Of a stretch of 64,000 nt of DNA, positions 1-8,026 are shown in pieces; the stretch's first letter is position 1, and each line of letters opens with the position of its first letter. Under the pieces are notes generated by a model. That model saw nothing but the letters and a program-made list of their open reading frames with translations, made no database searches and was not told where the DNA came from. Where the stretch lies: the NCBI GenBank assembly GCA_037446395.1, contig JBBIIP010000015.1, forward strand, positions 5,409 to 69,408. The letters are read 5' to 3'. A program made the translations under genes and the position numbers. The stretch comes from JAAYJT01 sp037446395 (GTDB lineage: Bacteria > Bacteroidota > Bacteroidia > Bacteroidales > JAAYJT01).

Positions 1-1862
1 TCTAATGATTCTTTTGGGATACTCTGTTTCATTTGCATTAAAATCATGTGAAGGGCGGTGAGCCTCTGGCCAAGGTCATCGTGAAGGTTAAGTGCAATTT
101 TCTTCCTTTCTTCTTCCCTGATTTCTTGGATGTGCATATGCAAATCAACCAAGGCTTTGTGCGAACGGGTGATTTCATTCTCGTTATAAATCTTCGCAAT
201 CCCAAGCCCAACCTGACCCGAAACCAAATCAAGCAATTTCAGGTCGTTTGGATTAAAATCATTTTGATGCTCACCTCTACCGGCAATAACAGCTCCTGTT
301 ATTTTATTATTTATAACCAATGGTGTGCCCAAAAATGCCTTTGGTGTTGGGGCAGGCCCGATAAGCTCATTTTCATTCTGTAATTTCACTACCTGCTCCC
401 TGGTAAGAAAAACAGGTTTCTTATATCGCCTCAACCGCTCTGCCAACGATTTCTTCAGGATTGTTTTGTCTTCGGCTATAAAGGAAACCGGGCGAGGTTG
501 AATTGATAATAATGCTAAATCTTCTTCCCTAAAAATGAGTTCCACATCATCAGTATCTAGAAGTCTTGATAATTCATTGCGGGCAAAAATCAGAAAGGCA
601 TTGAGGTTGTTCGACGAAACTACCGCGTTTGTGATATTAAACATTGCCGTTTGTAGGAACTCATTGTATTTTCGCTCTGTAATATCTGAAACAAATCCTT
701 CGAGGGTGGCATCTGCACCGGTTTCAGAAAAGGCCAACCTCCCACGCTCAAGAACCCATCTGACTTCATTGGATTTTCTAATGATACGGTACTCTATCTC
801 AAAATAAGTGTCAGACAACAGTGCAGTTTGTATCTTCTCCCAAACCATCTTCCTGTCGTCAGGATGAATAATTTCGTCATAGGAAATGAGATTATTGTTT
901 ATGAAATCACCTGGTTGATACCCCGTGAGCTCCTGGGCCTTGGCACTCACAAACGACATGGTTCGGCCTGCATCGGTAGAGCATGAAAAAACCATTCCCT
1001 GCAAATTGTTCATTAAATCAGATAGTTTTTTCTCGCTTTTTCTGATTGCAGTTTCGGCCTGCAGACGAGCAGTGATGTCTCTTAAAAAAGATTGATAGGT
1101 TCCATCAGGCAATCGGTTCGAATTCATTTCAACAGAAACTTGTGAGCCGTCTTTGTGAAGAATGGTTCTCTCTGTTTTTATGGTGTGTCCTTCATCGAGA
1201 AGATCAAAACGCAAAGGCCTCTCCCTGATTGATTCAGCAGTGAAATAATTTATCAAATTTGAACTCAATAATTCATCAACCGTGTAGCCGCTTAATCTTT
1301 CGGCTTCCTTATTAACGGTCAGTAATTTTCCCTCCCTATTGCTCTGAAAGAAGGCATCGGTTGCCAGGTCAATAAACATACGATATTTTTCTTCGCTGGC
1401 TTTAATAACTTTCTGGAGATTCAGTAACTCATCAACAGCAATTCTTAATTTATCCGCAGACTCTTTTAAATCATGCTTTTGTTTGTACAGTTCCAAAAAA
1501 ACCTGAACCTTACATAATAAAATATGACTGTTGACAGGCTTATTTAAATAATCTACTGCCCCGGAATTATAGCCCTCATTCAAATTCGCTTCATCTGAAT
1601 AATATGCGGTAAGAAAAACAACAGGTATCTTGTTATTCGTTCTATTCTCATTGAGGCGAATTGCCAAATCATATCCACTCATTACAGGCATCCGCACATC
1701 GAGTATCGCGAGGGCTAATTCCTTTTCGCTGACTTTGATCAGTGCTTCGGCACCAGAGCGGGCTTTTATAACGTCAGCATTTAATCCCTTGAGGATTATT
1801 TCAAGATATTTGAGGTTTTCAGCATTGTCATCAACGATAAGAATTGCAGGTTGGTTTTCCAT
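1..1862 (-). CDS. Hybrid sensor histidine kinase (receiver-PAS-PAS-GAF-HisKA_3), partial
   Basis: The frame starts at the ATG complementary to 1860-1862 and runs off the left edge after 620 codons. It opens with a receiver domain (about residues 5-125): acidic pair D11/D12, phosphoacceptor D55 in ILDVRMP, and K108 in YLNKP. A short helix leads to two PAS domains (about 150-270 and 275-395, each ending in an ITxR-type motif) and a GAF domain (about 400-555). The last part is a HisKA_3 H-box, EEERKKIALNLHDDLGQ, with the phosphoacceptor His near residue 594. The ATPase domain must lie outside the window. Receiver-first sensor kinases of the NarX/DegS type usually signal by phosphorelay or through a separate regulator; the stimulus cannot be read from sequence. 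It is divergent from the porin gene. Domain order is clear; the signal and target are unknown. Confidence 0.9.
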   Translation of the reverse strand, partial: MENQPAILIVDDNAENLKYLEIILKGLNADVIKARSGAEALIKVSEKELALAILDVRMPVMSGYDLAIRLNENRTNNKIPVVFLTAYYSDEANLNEGYNSGAVDYLNKPVNSHILLCKVQVFLELYKQKHDLKESADKLRIAVDELLNLQKVIKASEEKYRMFIDLATDAFFQSNREGKLLTVNKEAERLSGYTVDELLSSNLINYFTAESIRERPLRFDLLDEGHTIKTERTILHKDGSQVSVEMNSNRLPDGTYQSFLRDITARLQAETAIRKSEKKLSDLMNNLQGMVFSCSTDAGRTMSFVSAKAQELTGYQPGDFINNNLISYDEIIHPDDRKMVWEKIQTALLSDTYFEIEYRIIRKSNEVRWVLERGRLAFSETGADATLEGFVSDITERKYNEFLQTAMFNITNAVVSSNNLNAFLIFARNELSRLLDTDDVELIFREEDLALLSIQPRPVSFIAEDKTILKKSLAERLRRYKKPVFLTREQVVKLQNENELIGPAPTPKAFLGTPLVINNKITGAVIAGRGEHQNDFNPNDLKLLDLVSGQVGLGIAKIYNENEITRSHKALVDLHMHIQEIREEERKKIALNLHDDLGQRLTALHMILMQMKQSIPKESL

Positions 1863-2364
1863 AGTTGAACTGTGTGGTCAAGAACTTTTAATAATTTGCA
1901 TTGTCGCGTTTGTATGAAAGGATGCGAAATTTATTTTTTTTACGCCGATGATTATGAATTAAAACACTGTTCCTTTTCCTGCCCAACTGAACAACAAATA
2001 TATTACAATATTATTGACATTCCAATACCCAAAATTCCCACTATCGGGTTAATCGGACATTAAATCGCTTCCTGTTCAACTTCCGCCTTGAGAGGATGGG
2101 GTTCAAATCTGACAAAAACGATTATTCACTTCTGTAATAAAATGACAGAGAGGTTAATAAAATACTTCTCCAGCCTCCAAAGGATTTTTGGATGCGTGAT
2201 TATTGAAAGCATTGCCTGAGTATTTATTAAAAATTATTTCATCGAATTAATCAATTCATCATCCCCTCCGAAACAAACCATTGTGCTCTCCGTTATCGAA
2301 TCAGGATTGTCTATTTTTGTAAAACTTTTGTGTTCAAAAAGTGATTGACTGCCAAAGAATTTTC
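1863..2364. other. Divergent intergenic region, no gene seen
   Basis: About 500 AT-rich bases separate the sensor kinase from the porin gene. A short open frame on the plus strand (1914-2063) has no family resemblance and no start signal, so I do not call it. The only recognisable element is a TATTTTTG -7 box at 2312-2319 facing the porin gene. No tRNA fold, repeat or insertion-sequence end was found. Confidence 0.5.
2312..2319 (+). promoter_or_regulatory. Bacteroidota-type -7 box before porin gene
   Basis: TATTTTTG fits the TAnnTTTG consensus of the Bacteroidota primary sigma factor and lies 45 bases before the ATG at 2365. No TTTG -33 element is seen at the expected 19-21 base distance, so the call is tentative. 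Confidence 0.35.
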
Positions 2365-4248
2365 ATGAACCTCGCACGGCTTACTTCTCTCCTGTTTCTC
2401 CTCGTTGGATTGGGTGCAATATCCCAGGCGCAGGAAGAGTCCTTGGATGATCAAAAAATTCAGGATACAATAAAAGCTTTCTTTTTCTACGACAGCGCTT
2501 TTGTGCTACAAAACCCTGAGAAGAAATCCATTGACACAGATCGGCTGACACATCAATATTACAAGTCGCTTATAAAAAAAATCCCATTTTCAGCGAGTCA
2601 GGGCAATACAGGTCAGGTTTACACAATGCTTGTGTGGAAGGAACCGGGCCTTTCGATTGATCCCCGAAATTCAGATGTTTATTCAGCTTACAGGTTGACA
2701 CCGCATAATATCCCATACTACCTGAGCAATGTGCCGGTGACAGAATTATTTTACTTAACAGGCAGGCACAAGGAGCAAATATTTAATGGGCAGCACTACC
2801 AACAGGTGAGAAAGAATTTGGGGATAGGCCTTAAGTTTAACATAACAAACGCACCCGGAGGCTATAACAGGCAGAAAGTCGACAACACCTCGGCTGCCGT
2901 TCAATTGTTTTACCGAACAAATAATTATCGCTATGGCTTTGCCGCCAACTACATCAGTAATCGTTTTTCTCATTACGAAAACGGGGGCATTTCAACACCA
3001 CAAGCCTTTGAGGGCAATACCGAACGCGACAGGAAAAGAATTTTGATTAACCTGATCCAAGCCGAAAACAGACTGAGAGAGCGAAACATATATTTTCATC
3101 AGTATTATCGGTTGAGCAAAGCCTCCGTTCCGGACACTTCAGGCGCAAAAAAAAACCTGTTGGCCTCCGGCCAAATTGAACATATTTTCATTTATAACCG
3201 CTCAGCACAGGCGTATGAAGACAGAAACCCCGGGGCAAAGTTTTACACCCGTATTCTCGTTGATTCATTAAAAACCTTCGACAGCCTTGTATATCATACA
3301 TTTAGCAACAAACTTCAATACCGTTTCTCTCCCAACAGAAACAAGTACACCAAACTCTCCACAACATTATTTATCGCACATCTGTATACCATATATGAAA
3401 TGAGGGCATTCGACAAGCATTTCAACCAAATAAACCCCCGAATTACTGGCGAAATGGATTTTGGAACCCGTTCCTCCTTTTCAATCAGTGCCGAAACCAT
3501 TTTCGGCAATCTGAACAAAGGAGATTATGAATTAACTGCAGAGGGGTCTTACAGGCTTGGTTCTTCAAAACCGATGCTTATCAGAGGATATGTAAAGAAA
3601 AGCCATGTCGGCGCTGACTTGTTCTATTCGCTATATAGTTCAAATCATTTTGGGTGGGCAAATGATTTCGGCAAGCAAAAAATATTTCAACAAAAGATCA
3701 GTATTGAACTACCCCGCTTAAAAACCGAGTTGAAAAACACCTCGGTTGAAGGGTATATTTATTTGGACACCTTAGGATTGCCAGCGGTTAATAACAAATC
3801 TTTTTCAGTACTTTCGGCTTTGTTTCAATCTGATTTAGAATGGAATAAGGTAAAGTTGGAAAACTCATTGGTTTATCAGCTGGCTTCGGATAACATGATT
3901 CTTCATTTGCCGGCTTTATGCCTGAGCTCCTCTTTGTCGTATGAACTTGAGTTATTCAAAGGTGCGTTGCAGACCAACAGCGGCATTGCGTTGCACTATA
4001 ACACCTCCTGGCAGGCGCCCGCCTATATGCCTGCATTGCGGAGTTATTACCTTCAAACAAAGCATCATACAGGAAATTATCTGTTTGCAGATGTTTTTAT
4101 AAATCTGCGACTGAAGCGTGCCCGGCTGTTTCTGCTATTGCAACATGCAAATGAAGGGCTGTTTGGGTATACTTATTATATGATTTCGGGATACCCGATG
4201 CCCGACCGGGCTTTCAAATTTGGTGTAAACTGGATATTTTTTGATTGA
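2365..4248 (+). CDS. Putative outer-membrane porin (Porin_10-like)
   Basis: A 627-residue exported protein. The frame is open from a GTG at 2341, but I choose the ATG at 2365, which gives a clean signal peptide (MNLARLTSLLFLLVGLGA, then SQAQ). The body is rich in alternating aromatic and polar strands (for example FRYGFAANYISNRF-like segments and repeated Y-x-F patterns), and the last residue is aromatic-flanked (FGVNWIFFD), typical of an outer-membrane beta-barrel. Length and pattern match the Bacteroidota 'putative porin' family. The role is probably diffusion or uptake across the outer membrane; no substrate can be inferred. It stands alone in its transcription unit and its stop codon abuts the stop codon of the convergent DnaJ-domain gene with no spacer. 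Confidence 0.75.
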   Translation: MNLARLTSLLFLLVGLGAISQAQEESLDDQKIQDTIKAFFFYDSAFVLQNPEKKSIDTDRLTHQYYKSLIKKIPFSASQGNTGQVYTMLVWKEPGLSIDPRNSDVYSAYRLTPHNIPYYLSNVPVTELFYLTGRHKEQIFNGQHYQQVRKNLGIGLKFNITNAPGGYNRQKVDNTSAAVQLFYRTNNYRYGFAANYISNRFSHYENGGISTPQAFEGNTERDRKRILINLIQAENRLRERNIYFHQYYRLSKASVPDTSGAKKNLLASGQIEHIFIYNRSAQAYEDRNPGAKFYTRILVDSLKTFDSLVYHTFSNKLQYRFSPNRNKYTKLSTTLFIAHLYTIYEMRAFDKHFNQINPRITGEMDFGTRSSFSISAETIFGNLNKGDYELTAEGSYRLGSSKPMLIRGYVKKSHVGADLFYSLYSSNHFGWANDFGKQKIFQQKISIELPRLKTELKNTSVEGYIYLDTLGLPAVNNKSFSVLSALFQSDLEWNKVKLENSLVYQLASDNMILHLPALCLSSSLSYELELFKGALQTNSGIALHYNTSWQAPAYMPALRSYYLQTKHHTGNYLFADVFINLRLKRARLFLLLQHANEGLFGYTYYMISGYPMPDRAFKFGVNWIFFD

Positions 4249-4983
4249 TTAAGAAAAACCCCTTTGTTTTCTTATTTCATTATAAGCCGAATTTATTTGC
4301 TGAAATTTTTCTTTGGCAGCCAATTGAACCGCATCACCCAAATGAATGACTTTATCTGGATGATGTTTCATGGCCATTTTGCGGTATGCTTTTTTAACTT
4401 CCTCATCTGTGGCATCTTTGGCGACTTCGAGCACACGGTATGCTGAATCCATATCTTTGCTAAACATGGCTCGAATCGAAGCCAGGTCAATTGCTGAGAC
4501 GCCTATCAGGACAGCAATTCGATCAATCATCTCCATTTCGGACGAAGGTTGTTGCTCATCGGCCAAGGCAATGCCAAAGAGAAAATGGATCAATTGAAGT
4601 TTTTCAGGATATTGCATTAAAGCATTAACCTGTCTGCTGACTTCGCTGATATCAATATCCTGTTTCAAAATCTCGCGCAGCATGATGATAAGTTGCTGGG
4701 CTTTGGCTTCTCCATAGTGTTGCAGTAGAAAGCGTTTAATGTAATCGAGTTCGGCGCGTTTCAGGCTTCCATCGGCTTTCATTACAGCGGCCGACAATAT
4801 AAGCAGGGTTACTGAGAAATCGCCCGCCTGGGTGGGTTGCGCACCGGAGGGTGGCCGGTATTCGAACTCCCCAGATTGCATGCTATCGAACATTGAGCCG
4901 AACACAAATCCGAGGATGCCGCCAATTGGGCCACCCAGTGCCCAACCCAGCCCCCCTCCTATCCATTTTGCATATTTTGACAT
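4249..4983 (-). CDS. TerB/DnaJ-domain protein, DjlA-like co-chaperone
   Basis: 244 residues. The N-terminus is glycine-rich and hydrophobic (about residues 8-32, GGGLGWALGGPIGG), resembling the membrane-inserting Gly segment of DjlA. Residues about 55-165 are an all-helical TerB-like domain with conserved acidic residues (KADG, ADEQQP). Residues about 180-244 are a J domain with the essential HPD at 208-210. J domains stimulate the ATPase of Hsp70 (DnaK), so this is probably a membrane-anchored co-chaperone. The architecture is that of DjlA, but orthology with the E. coli protein is not proven. A TAATTTTG box on the minus strand at 5027-5034 could be its promoter. Confidence 0.85.
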   Translation of the reverse strand: MSKYAKWIGGGLGWALGGPIGGILGFVFGSMFDSMQSGEFEYRPPSGAQPTQAGDFSVTLLILSAAVMKADGSLKRAELDYIKRFLLQHYGEAKAQQLIIMLREILKQDIDISEVSRQVNALMQYPEKLQLIHFLFGIALADEQQPSSEMEMIDRIAVLIGVSAIDLASIRAMFSKDMDSAYRVLEVAKDATDEEVKKAYRKMAMKHHPDKVIHLGDAVQLAAKEKFQQINSAYNEIRKQRGFS

Positions 4984-5026
4984 TTTTACTGTATTTAATA
5001 GCCGCTATATTATTCGCAAATCAAAG

Positions 5027-5034
5027 CAAAATTA
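5027..5034 (-). promoter_or_regulatory. -7 box upstream of the TerB/DnaJ gene
   Basis: Read on the minus strand this is TAATTTTG, matching TAnnTTTG, 43 bases before the start codon at 4983. No convincing -33 TTTG was found. Confidence 0.35.
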
Positions 5035-5115
5035 TCTTTGCGAACAGCGAGATTGCCATTCGTATGCGTCAGCAAGATCAATTTTAGGTCAATTTCAATG
5101 ATATTTGCTTAACTA

Positions 5116-6453
5116 TCAGATTATTAATTCGGTCAATGGTAGGCCAAATTGCTCGACCATACGAATGTTCATGTCTTCGAGGCGATCGAGTATGGGATTA
5201 TAAATACCTGGCAGTACAGGAATGTGTACACCGGTTTCATCTATTTCTCCCTGAAGTATCATTTCAACACCAATGGCAGCCGGTAAAGCTACAGTACGTG
5301 CAATGGCTGTGTCGGTGGCAATGGTTCCAAAATCGAGCATCGAAGATTTAATAACCTCGTTGCTTCCATCAGGGTAGGATGCTAAAAACACATGCTGCAT
5401 AGCAACCATGTCACGTTCCTCAAGGCCAAGTTCCATTTTTTCTATCATCAGGTCGCTTGTGATTTCAAAAGGCGTATCAATGCCTCTGTTCATAGGATCC
5501 TTGCTAAACAAGCCAAGCCATTCAATAGCATCGAGTGCGTGGGATTTTATATCTATCTCGAGATAATCAGCAACCTTTTTGCGTATATCTGTTGCATTGT
5601 CTGTTCCAATCATCATTGCAACGAACCCTGCAAAAGTTTTGCCATTAAAATCGTATTGATCGCTGGTGATGAGCTTGAGGGATTTCATCGCATCGAGGCT
5701 TTCGCACCATCCCGGGTAGCGGAATGTTCCCCGCATCATGGTTTTTGTTTCCTGCACACCATAAAGGCCAATATAGGGCATTGAGTCGCGGTTGGGATAA
5801 ATATCAAGCATGCCTACGCCGGGAAAATCAGCTTTGAGGGGATTTTTAAAAAGATCTTTTGTAGGAACGTAGATATTTTTTCCATGACGCAAGTAATTGC
5901 CATCGTTGTTTCCAGCCATAACCACACCTTTTGGACTCCAGGAAAATTTGTACTTAAAAGGGTTGGTTGCTGCTTCGGGTGCAGGCAGGGCGCCACAGAT
6001 TGAGTAAAACTCTTCAATCTTTCCTCCCCTGTTGTGCACATGGTCAATGATACGCATAGCCGACATATGATCAATGCCCGGGTCAAGACCTAATTCGTTA
6101 AGGATTATTATGCCGGCCTCTTTGGCAACACTGTCGAGTGCTTGCATTGCTGGCTTGACGTAGGAGGTTGTGACCATGTTTTTTTTGAGCCTAATGCAAT
6201 GTTCGGCAACATTGATGTGGTGTATCCATGGCAAAAGGCTCACCGTGAGATCATGAGTTGCGATCATTTCGCCAAGTGTGTGTTGGTCATCAACATTCCA
6301 TGCAACGGCTGCTCCGTTGTTGTGTGTGCCAATCATTGCCTCGGCTTTCGATTTGGTGCGCGTGGCAACAGTTACAAAATAATTTTTATCCATAAGATAG
6401 GTTACAATGGGCTTCACTACCATTCCTGCACCAAGAATTAATACTTTTTTCAT
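5116..6453 (-). CDS. Saccharopine dehydrogenase (glutamate-forming type)
   Basis: 445 residues from the ATG complementary to 6451-6453; an upstream in-frame ATG at 6489 would add 12 residues that spoil the Rossmann start. The N-terminus MKKVLILGAGMVVKP is a GxGxxx nucleotide-binding loop. The following segments (VSLLPWIHHINVAEHCI, NELGLDPGIDHMSAM, SICGALPAPEAATNPFKYKFSWSP broken over residues 130-200) match the saccharopine dehydrogenase half of eukaryotic aminoadipate semialdehyde synthase. The expected reaction is saccharopine plus NAD(P)+ to glutamate and 2-aminoadipate semialdehyde. It lies 65 bases downstream of the lysine-ketoglutarate reductase gene, which supports lysine degradation. 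Carboxyspermidine dehydrogenase-like relatives exist but are a weaker fit. Confidence 0.82.
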   Translation of the reverse strand: MKKVLILGAGMVVKPIVTYLMDKNYFVTVATRTKSKAEAMIGTHNNGAAVAWNVDDQHTLGEMIATHDLTVSLLPWIHHINVAEHCIRLKKNMVTTSYVKPAMQALDSVAKEAGIIILNELGLDPGIDHMSAMRIIDHVHNRGGKIEEFYSICGALPAPEAATNPFKYKFSWSPKGVVMAGNNDGNYLRHGKNIYVPTKDLFKNPLKADFPGVGMLDIYPNRDSMPYIGLYGVQETKTMMRGTFRYPGWCESLDAMKSLKLITSDQYDFNGKTFAGFVAMMIGTDNATDIRKKVADYLEIDIKSHALDAIEWLGLFSKDPMNRGIDTPFEITSDLMIEKMELGLEERDMVAMQHVFLASYPDGSNEVIKSSMLDFGTIATDTAIARTVALPAAIGVEMILQGEIDETGVHIPVLPGIYNPILDRLEDMNIRMVEQFGLPLTELII

Positions 6454-6518
6454 AGAGATATTTTTTGTAGTTGAGACTATGCCGTTCATGAGTGCTCAGG
6501 CAACGGCTTATTTAGTTA

Positions 6519-7826
6519 TTAAAGATATTTTTCGATGTATTTATATGAGGGGGTCAACTCGCCTTTGTGAAGGATCAGGGCTTTTTTTATGGCATGTGGA
6601 AGGTCTATGTCTTCGATTGAGGCATCGTAATCGGCTTGTGCAATGGATTTTACGAAAGGCATCAGGGCATCGGCAAATCCGTAAGAAGAATCGCGGGGCA
6701 GCTCGCTGGGCAAAATATCAACCGCCATCACCAGGATTCCTGCTCCCTCAAATCCAAAAACAGGAGTCCGCGTAAATGGGTTGTACACAAAGACCGGATC
6801 TTCGATTTCGGTACCTTTATGTGTGCACTCTATCGAGCCATCGGCATCGCAGGTAATGTCGCCTATGACTTTGAGCTTTGGTTCGCCCGAGGAATAGAGT
6901 TGCTCAAGATAATCTTTTGTAACAATGCGCGGATATCGGTTATCCCAATACATGCAGTTCATAAGAACCGAAAGGTGAGGAATGTATTTATTGAACTGTG
7001 ACTGATACTTTTCCGGATAAGAATAATAATCGTGCAACGCAAATTGCCGGGTCTTTTCAATGGGTTCAGACAAGTCTTCTTCCTTGAATATAACCTTATA
7101 GATGATATTATTTGGCAGGTTTGGTTTGTGACAAAGTAAAAGGAGTTGTTCGGGAGAGATTTCTTTAATCGGAAGCAGTCCGGCAATTTCTTGAGCGCCT
7201 ATCGAAACATTTCCATAGCCAGTGAAACCAATGGTGAGCGGAAGTATTTCTTTTCGAAGGCCTCTTTCTGCTATTTCCTCCCCGACTTCTGAAACTACTT
7301 TCTTTGCTTCGGCCAACGAATGATACGTGTGGGCCTGGCCAATTTTTAAAAATGGGGTTTCAATTCCCTGAAATTTGAGGCGCTGCCCCAAACTCCACAG
7401 CGAGTTGATCATTCCGGAAAGGCCTGCATATTTTCCAAAAAAAATAAGCCGCTTGCCTTGCTCGTCCACAATGCGCTCGTATTCAATCAAGTTGCATTTG
7501 AGCTCCATCATTCTTTTCAGCATGGGCATATTGTAGGGCTGGCCTTTGATCACATGAGCAAAAAAAACATACGTTTTGCCTGGCTCAAAAAACGTAAGCG
7601 GAATCTCTTTAACACCGAATATTACACTGCATTCGCTCAGGCTATCGGCCATACGCGCCCCTGCATCTATATATTCCTGTTCCGAAAAAATCCTTTTAGG
7701 AGAGGATTGTACCACAAAATCAAGTTTTTTTTCTTTGATCAGGCGGGCAACATGGCTGGGAGTGAGGGGTGCCCTGCGTTCCATCTTATACTTGTCTTCG
7801 TGGCGGATTCCAATGTAATTGCTCAT
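6519..7826 (-). CDS. Lysine-ketoglutarate reductase (saccharopine-forming)
   Basis: 435 residues. The N-terminus IGIRHEDKYKMERRAPLTP is the alanine dehydrogenase/PNT-type N-terminal domain in the form found in lysine-ketoglutarate reductase. A second nucleotide-binding segment (TIGFTGYGNVSIGAQEIAG) lies around residue 200, and VFVYNPFTRTPVFGFEGAG sits near the C-terminal end. This matches the N-terminal half of bifunctional aminoadipate semialdehyde synthase, which condenses L-lysine with 2-oxoglutarate to saccharopine using NADPH. Annotation pipelines tend to call it alanine dehydrogenase; the full-length pattern and the adjacent saccharopine dehydrogenase argue for lysine. It is the first gene of the two-gene unit, with a possible -7 box at 7867-7874. 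Confidence 0.82.
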   Translation of the reverse strand: MSNYIGIRHEDKYKMERRAPLTPSHVARLIKEKKLDFVVQSSPKRIFSEQEYIDAGARMADSLSECSVIFGVKEIPLTFFEPGKTYVFFAHVIKGQPYNMPMLKRMMELKCNLIEYERIVDEQGKRLIFFGKYAGLSGMINSLWSLGQRLKFQGIETPFLKIGQAHTYHSLAEAKKVVSEVGEEIAERGLRKEILPLTIGFTGYGNVSIGAQEIAGLLPIKEISPEQLLLLCHKPNLPNNIIYKVIFKEEDLSEPIEKTRQFALHDYYSYPEKYQSQFNKYIPHLSVLMNCMYWDNRYPRIVTKDYLEQLYSSGEPKLKVIGDITCDADGSIECTHKGTEIEDPVFVYNPFTRTPVFGFEGAGILVMAVDILPSELPRDSSYGFADALMPFVKSIAQADYDASIEDIDLPHAIKKALILHKGELTPSYKYIEKYL

Positions 7827-7866
7827 AGCACTTTAAGGTAGAGTTTTCGATGTAGGGATGGGAGTG

Positions 7867-7874
7867 CAAACTTA
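7867..7874 (-). promoter_or_regulatory. -7 box of the saccharopine-pathway unit
   Basis: On the minus strand the sequence is TAAGTTTG, matching TAnnTTTG, 40 bases before the start at 7826. A clear -33 partner is missing. Confidence 0.4.
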
Positions 7875-7984
7875 AAAAATATCGGCATTGCTGCGAGGGT
7901 TTGTAAGTGTTTTATTTTAATGCTGATCGTCAATTATTTGTATTTTGTTTCATACCCAGGTAAGCCGGATCGGATGATTCTTAC

Positions 7985-7992
7985 TACCTTTG
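7985..7992 (+). promoter_or_regulatory. -7 box of typA
   Basis: TACCTTTG fits TAnnTTTG and is followed by GC, the pattern seen before several other genes here (purB, rsmG, dapD). It lies 34 bases before the typA ATG. No -33 element at the usual spacing. Confidence 0.5.
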
Positions 7993-8026
7993 CACCCATT
8001 TTTTCTACATCCTCCAATCGAATTTA

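Noticed and set aside
44..807. Several open frames (44-232 minus, 48-383 plus, 535-807 plus)
   Set aside because: They overlap the continuous receiver-PAS-GAF-kinase frame on the minus strand and show no domain or start signal.
1914..2063. Plus-strand small ORF beginning MKGCEIYFFYADDYELKHC
   Set aside because: No family pattern, no promoter or upstream signal, in an AT-rich gap where such frames occur by chance.
2095..2125. GGGGTTCAAATCTG resembling a tRNA T-arm
   Set aside because: The flanking five-base stems do not pair and no acceptor stem or anticodon arm could be found.
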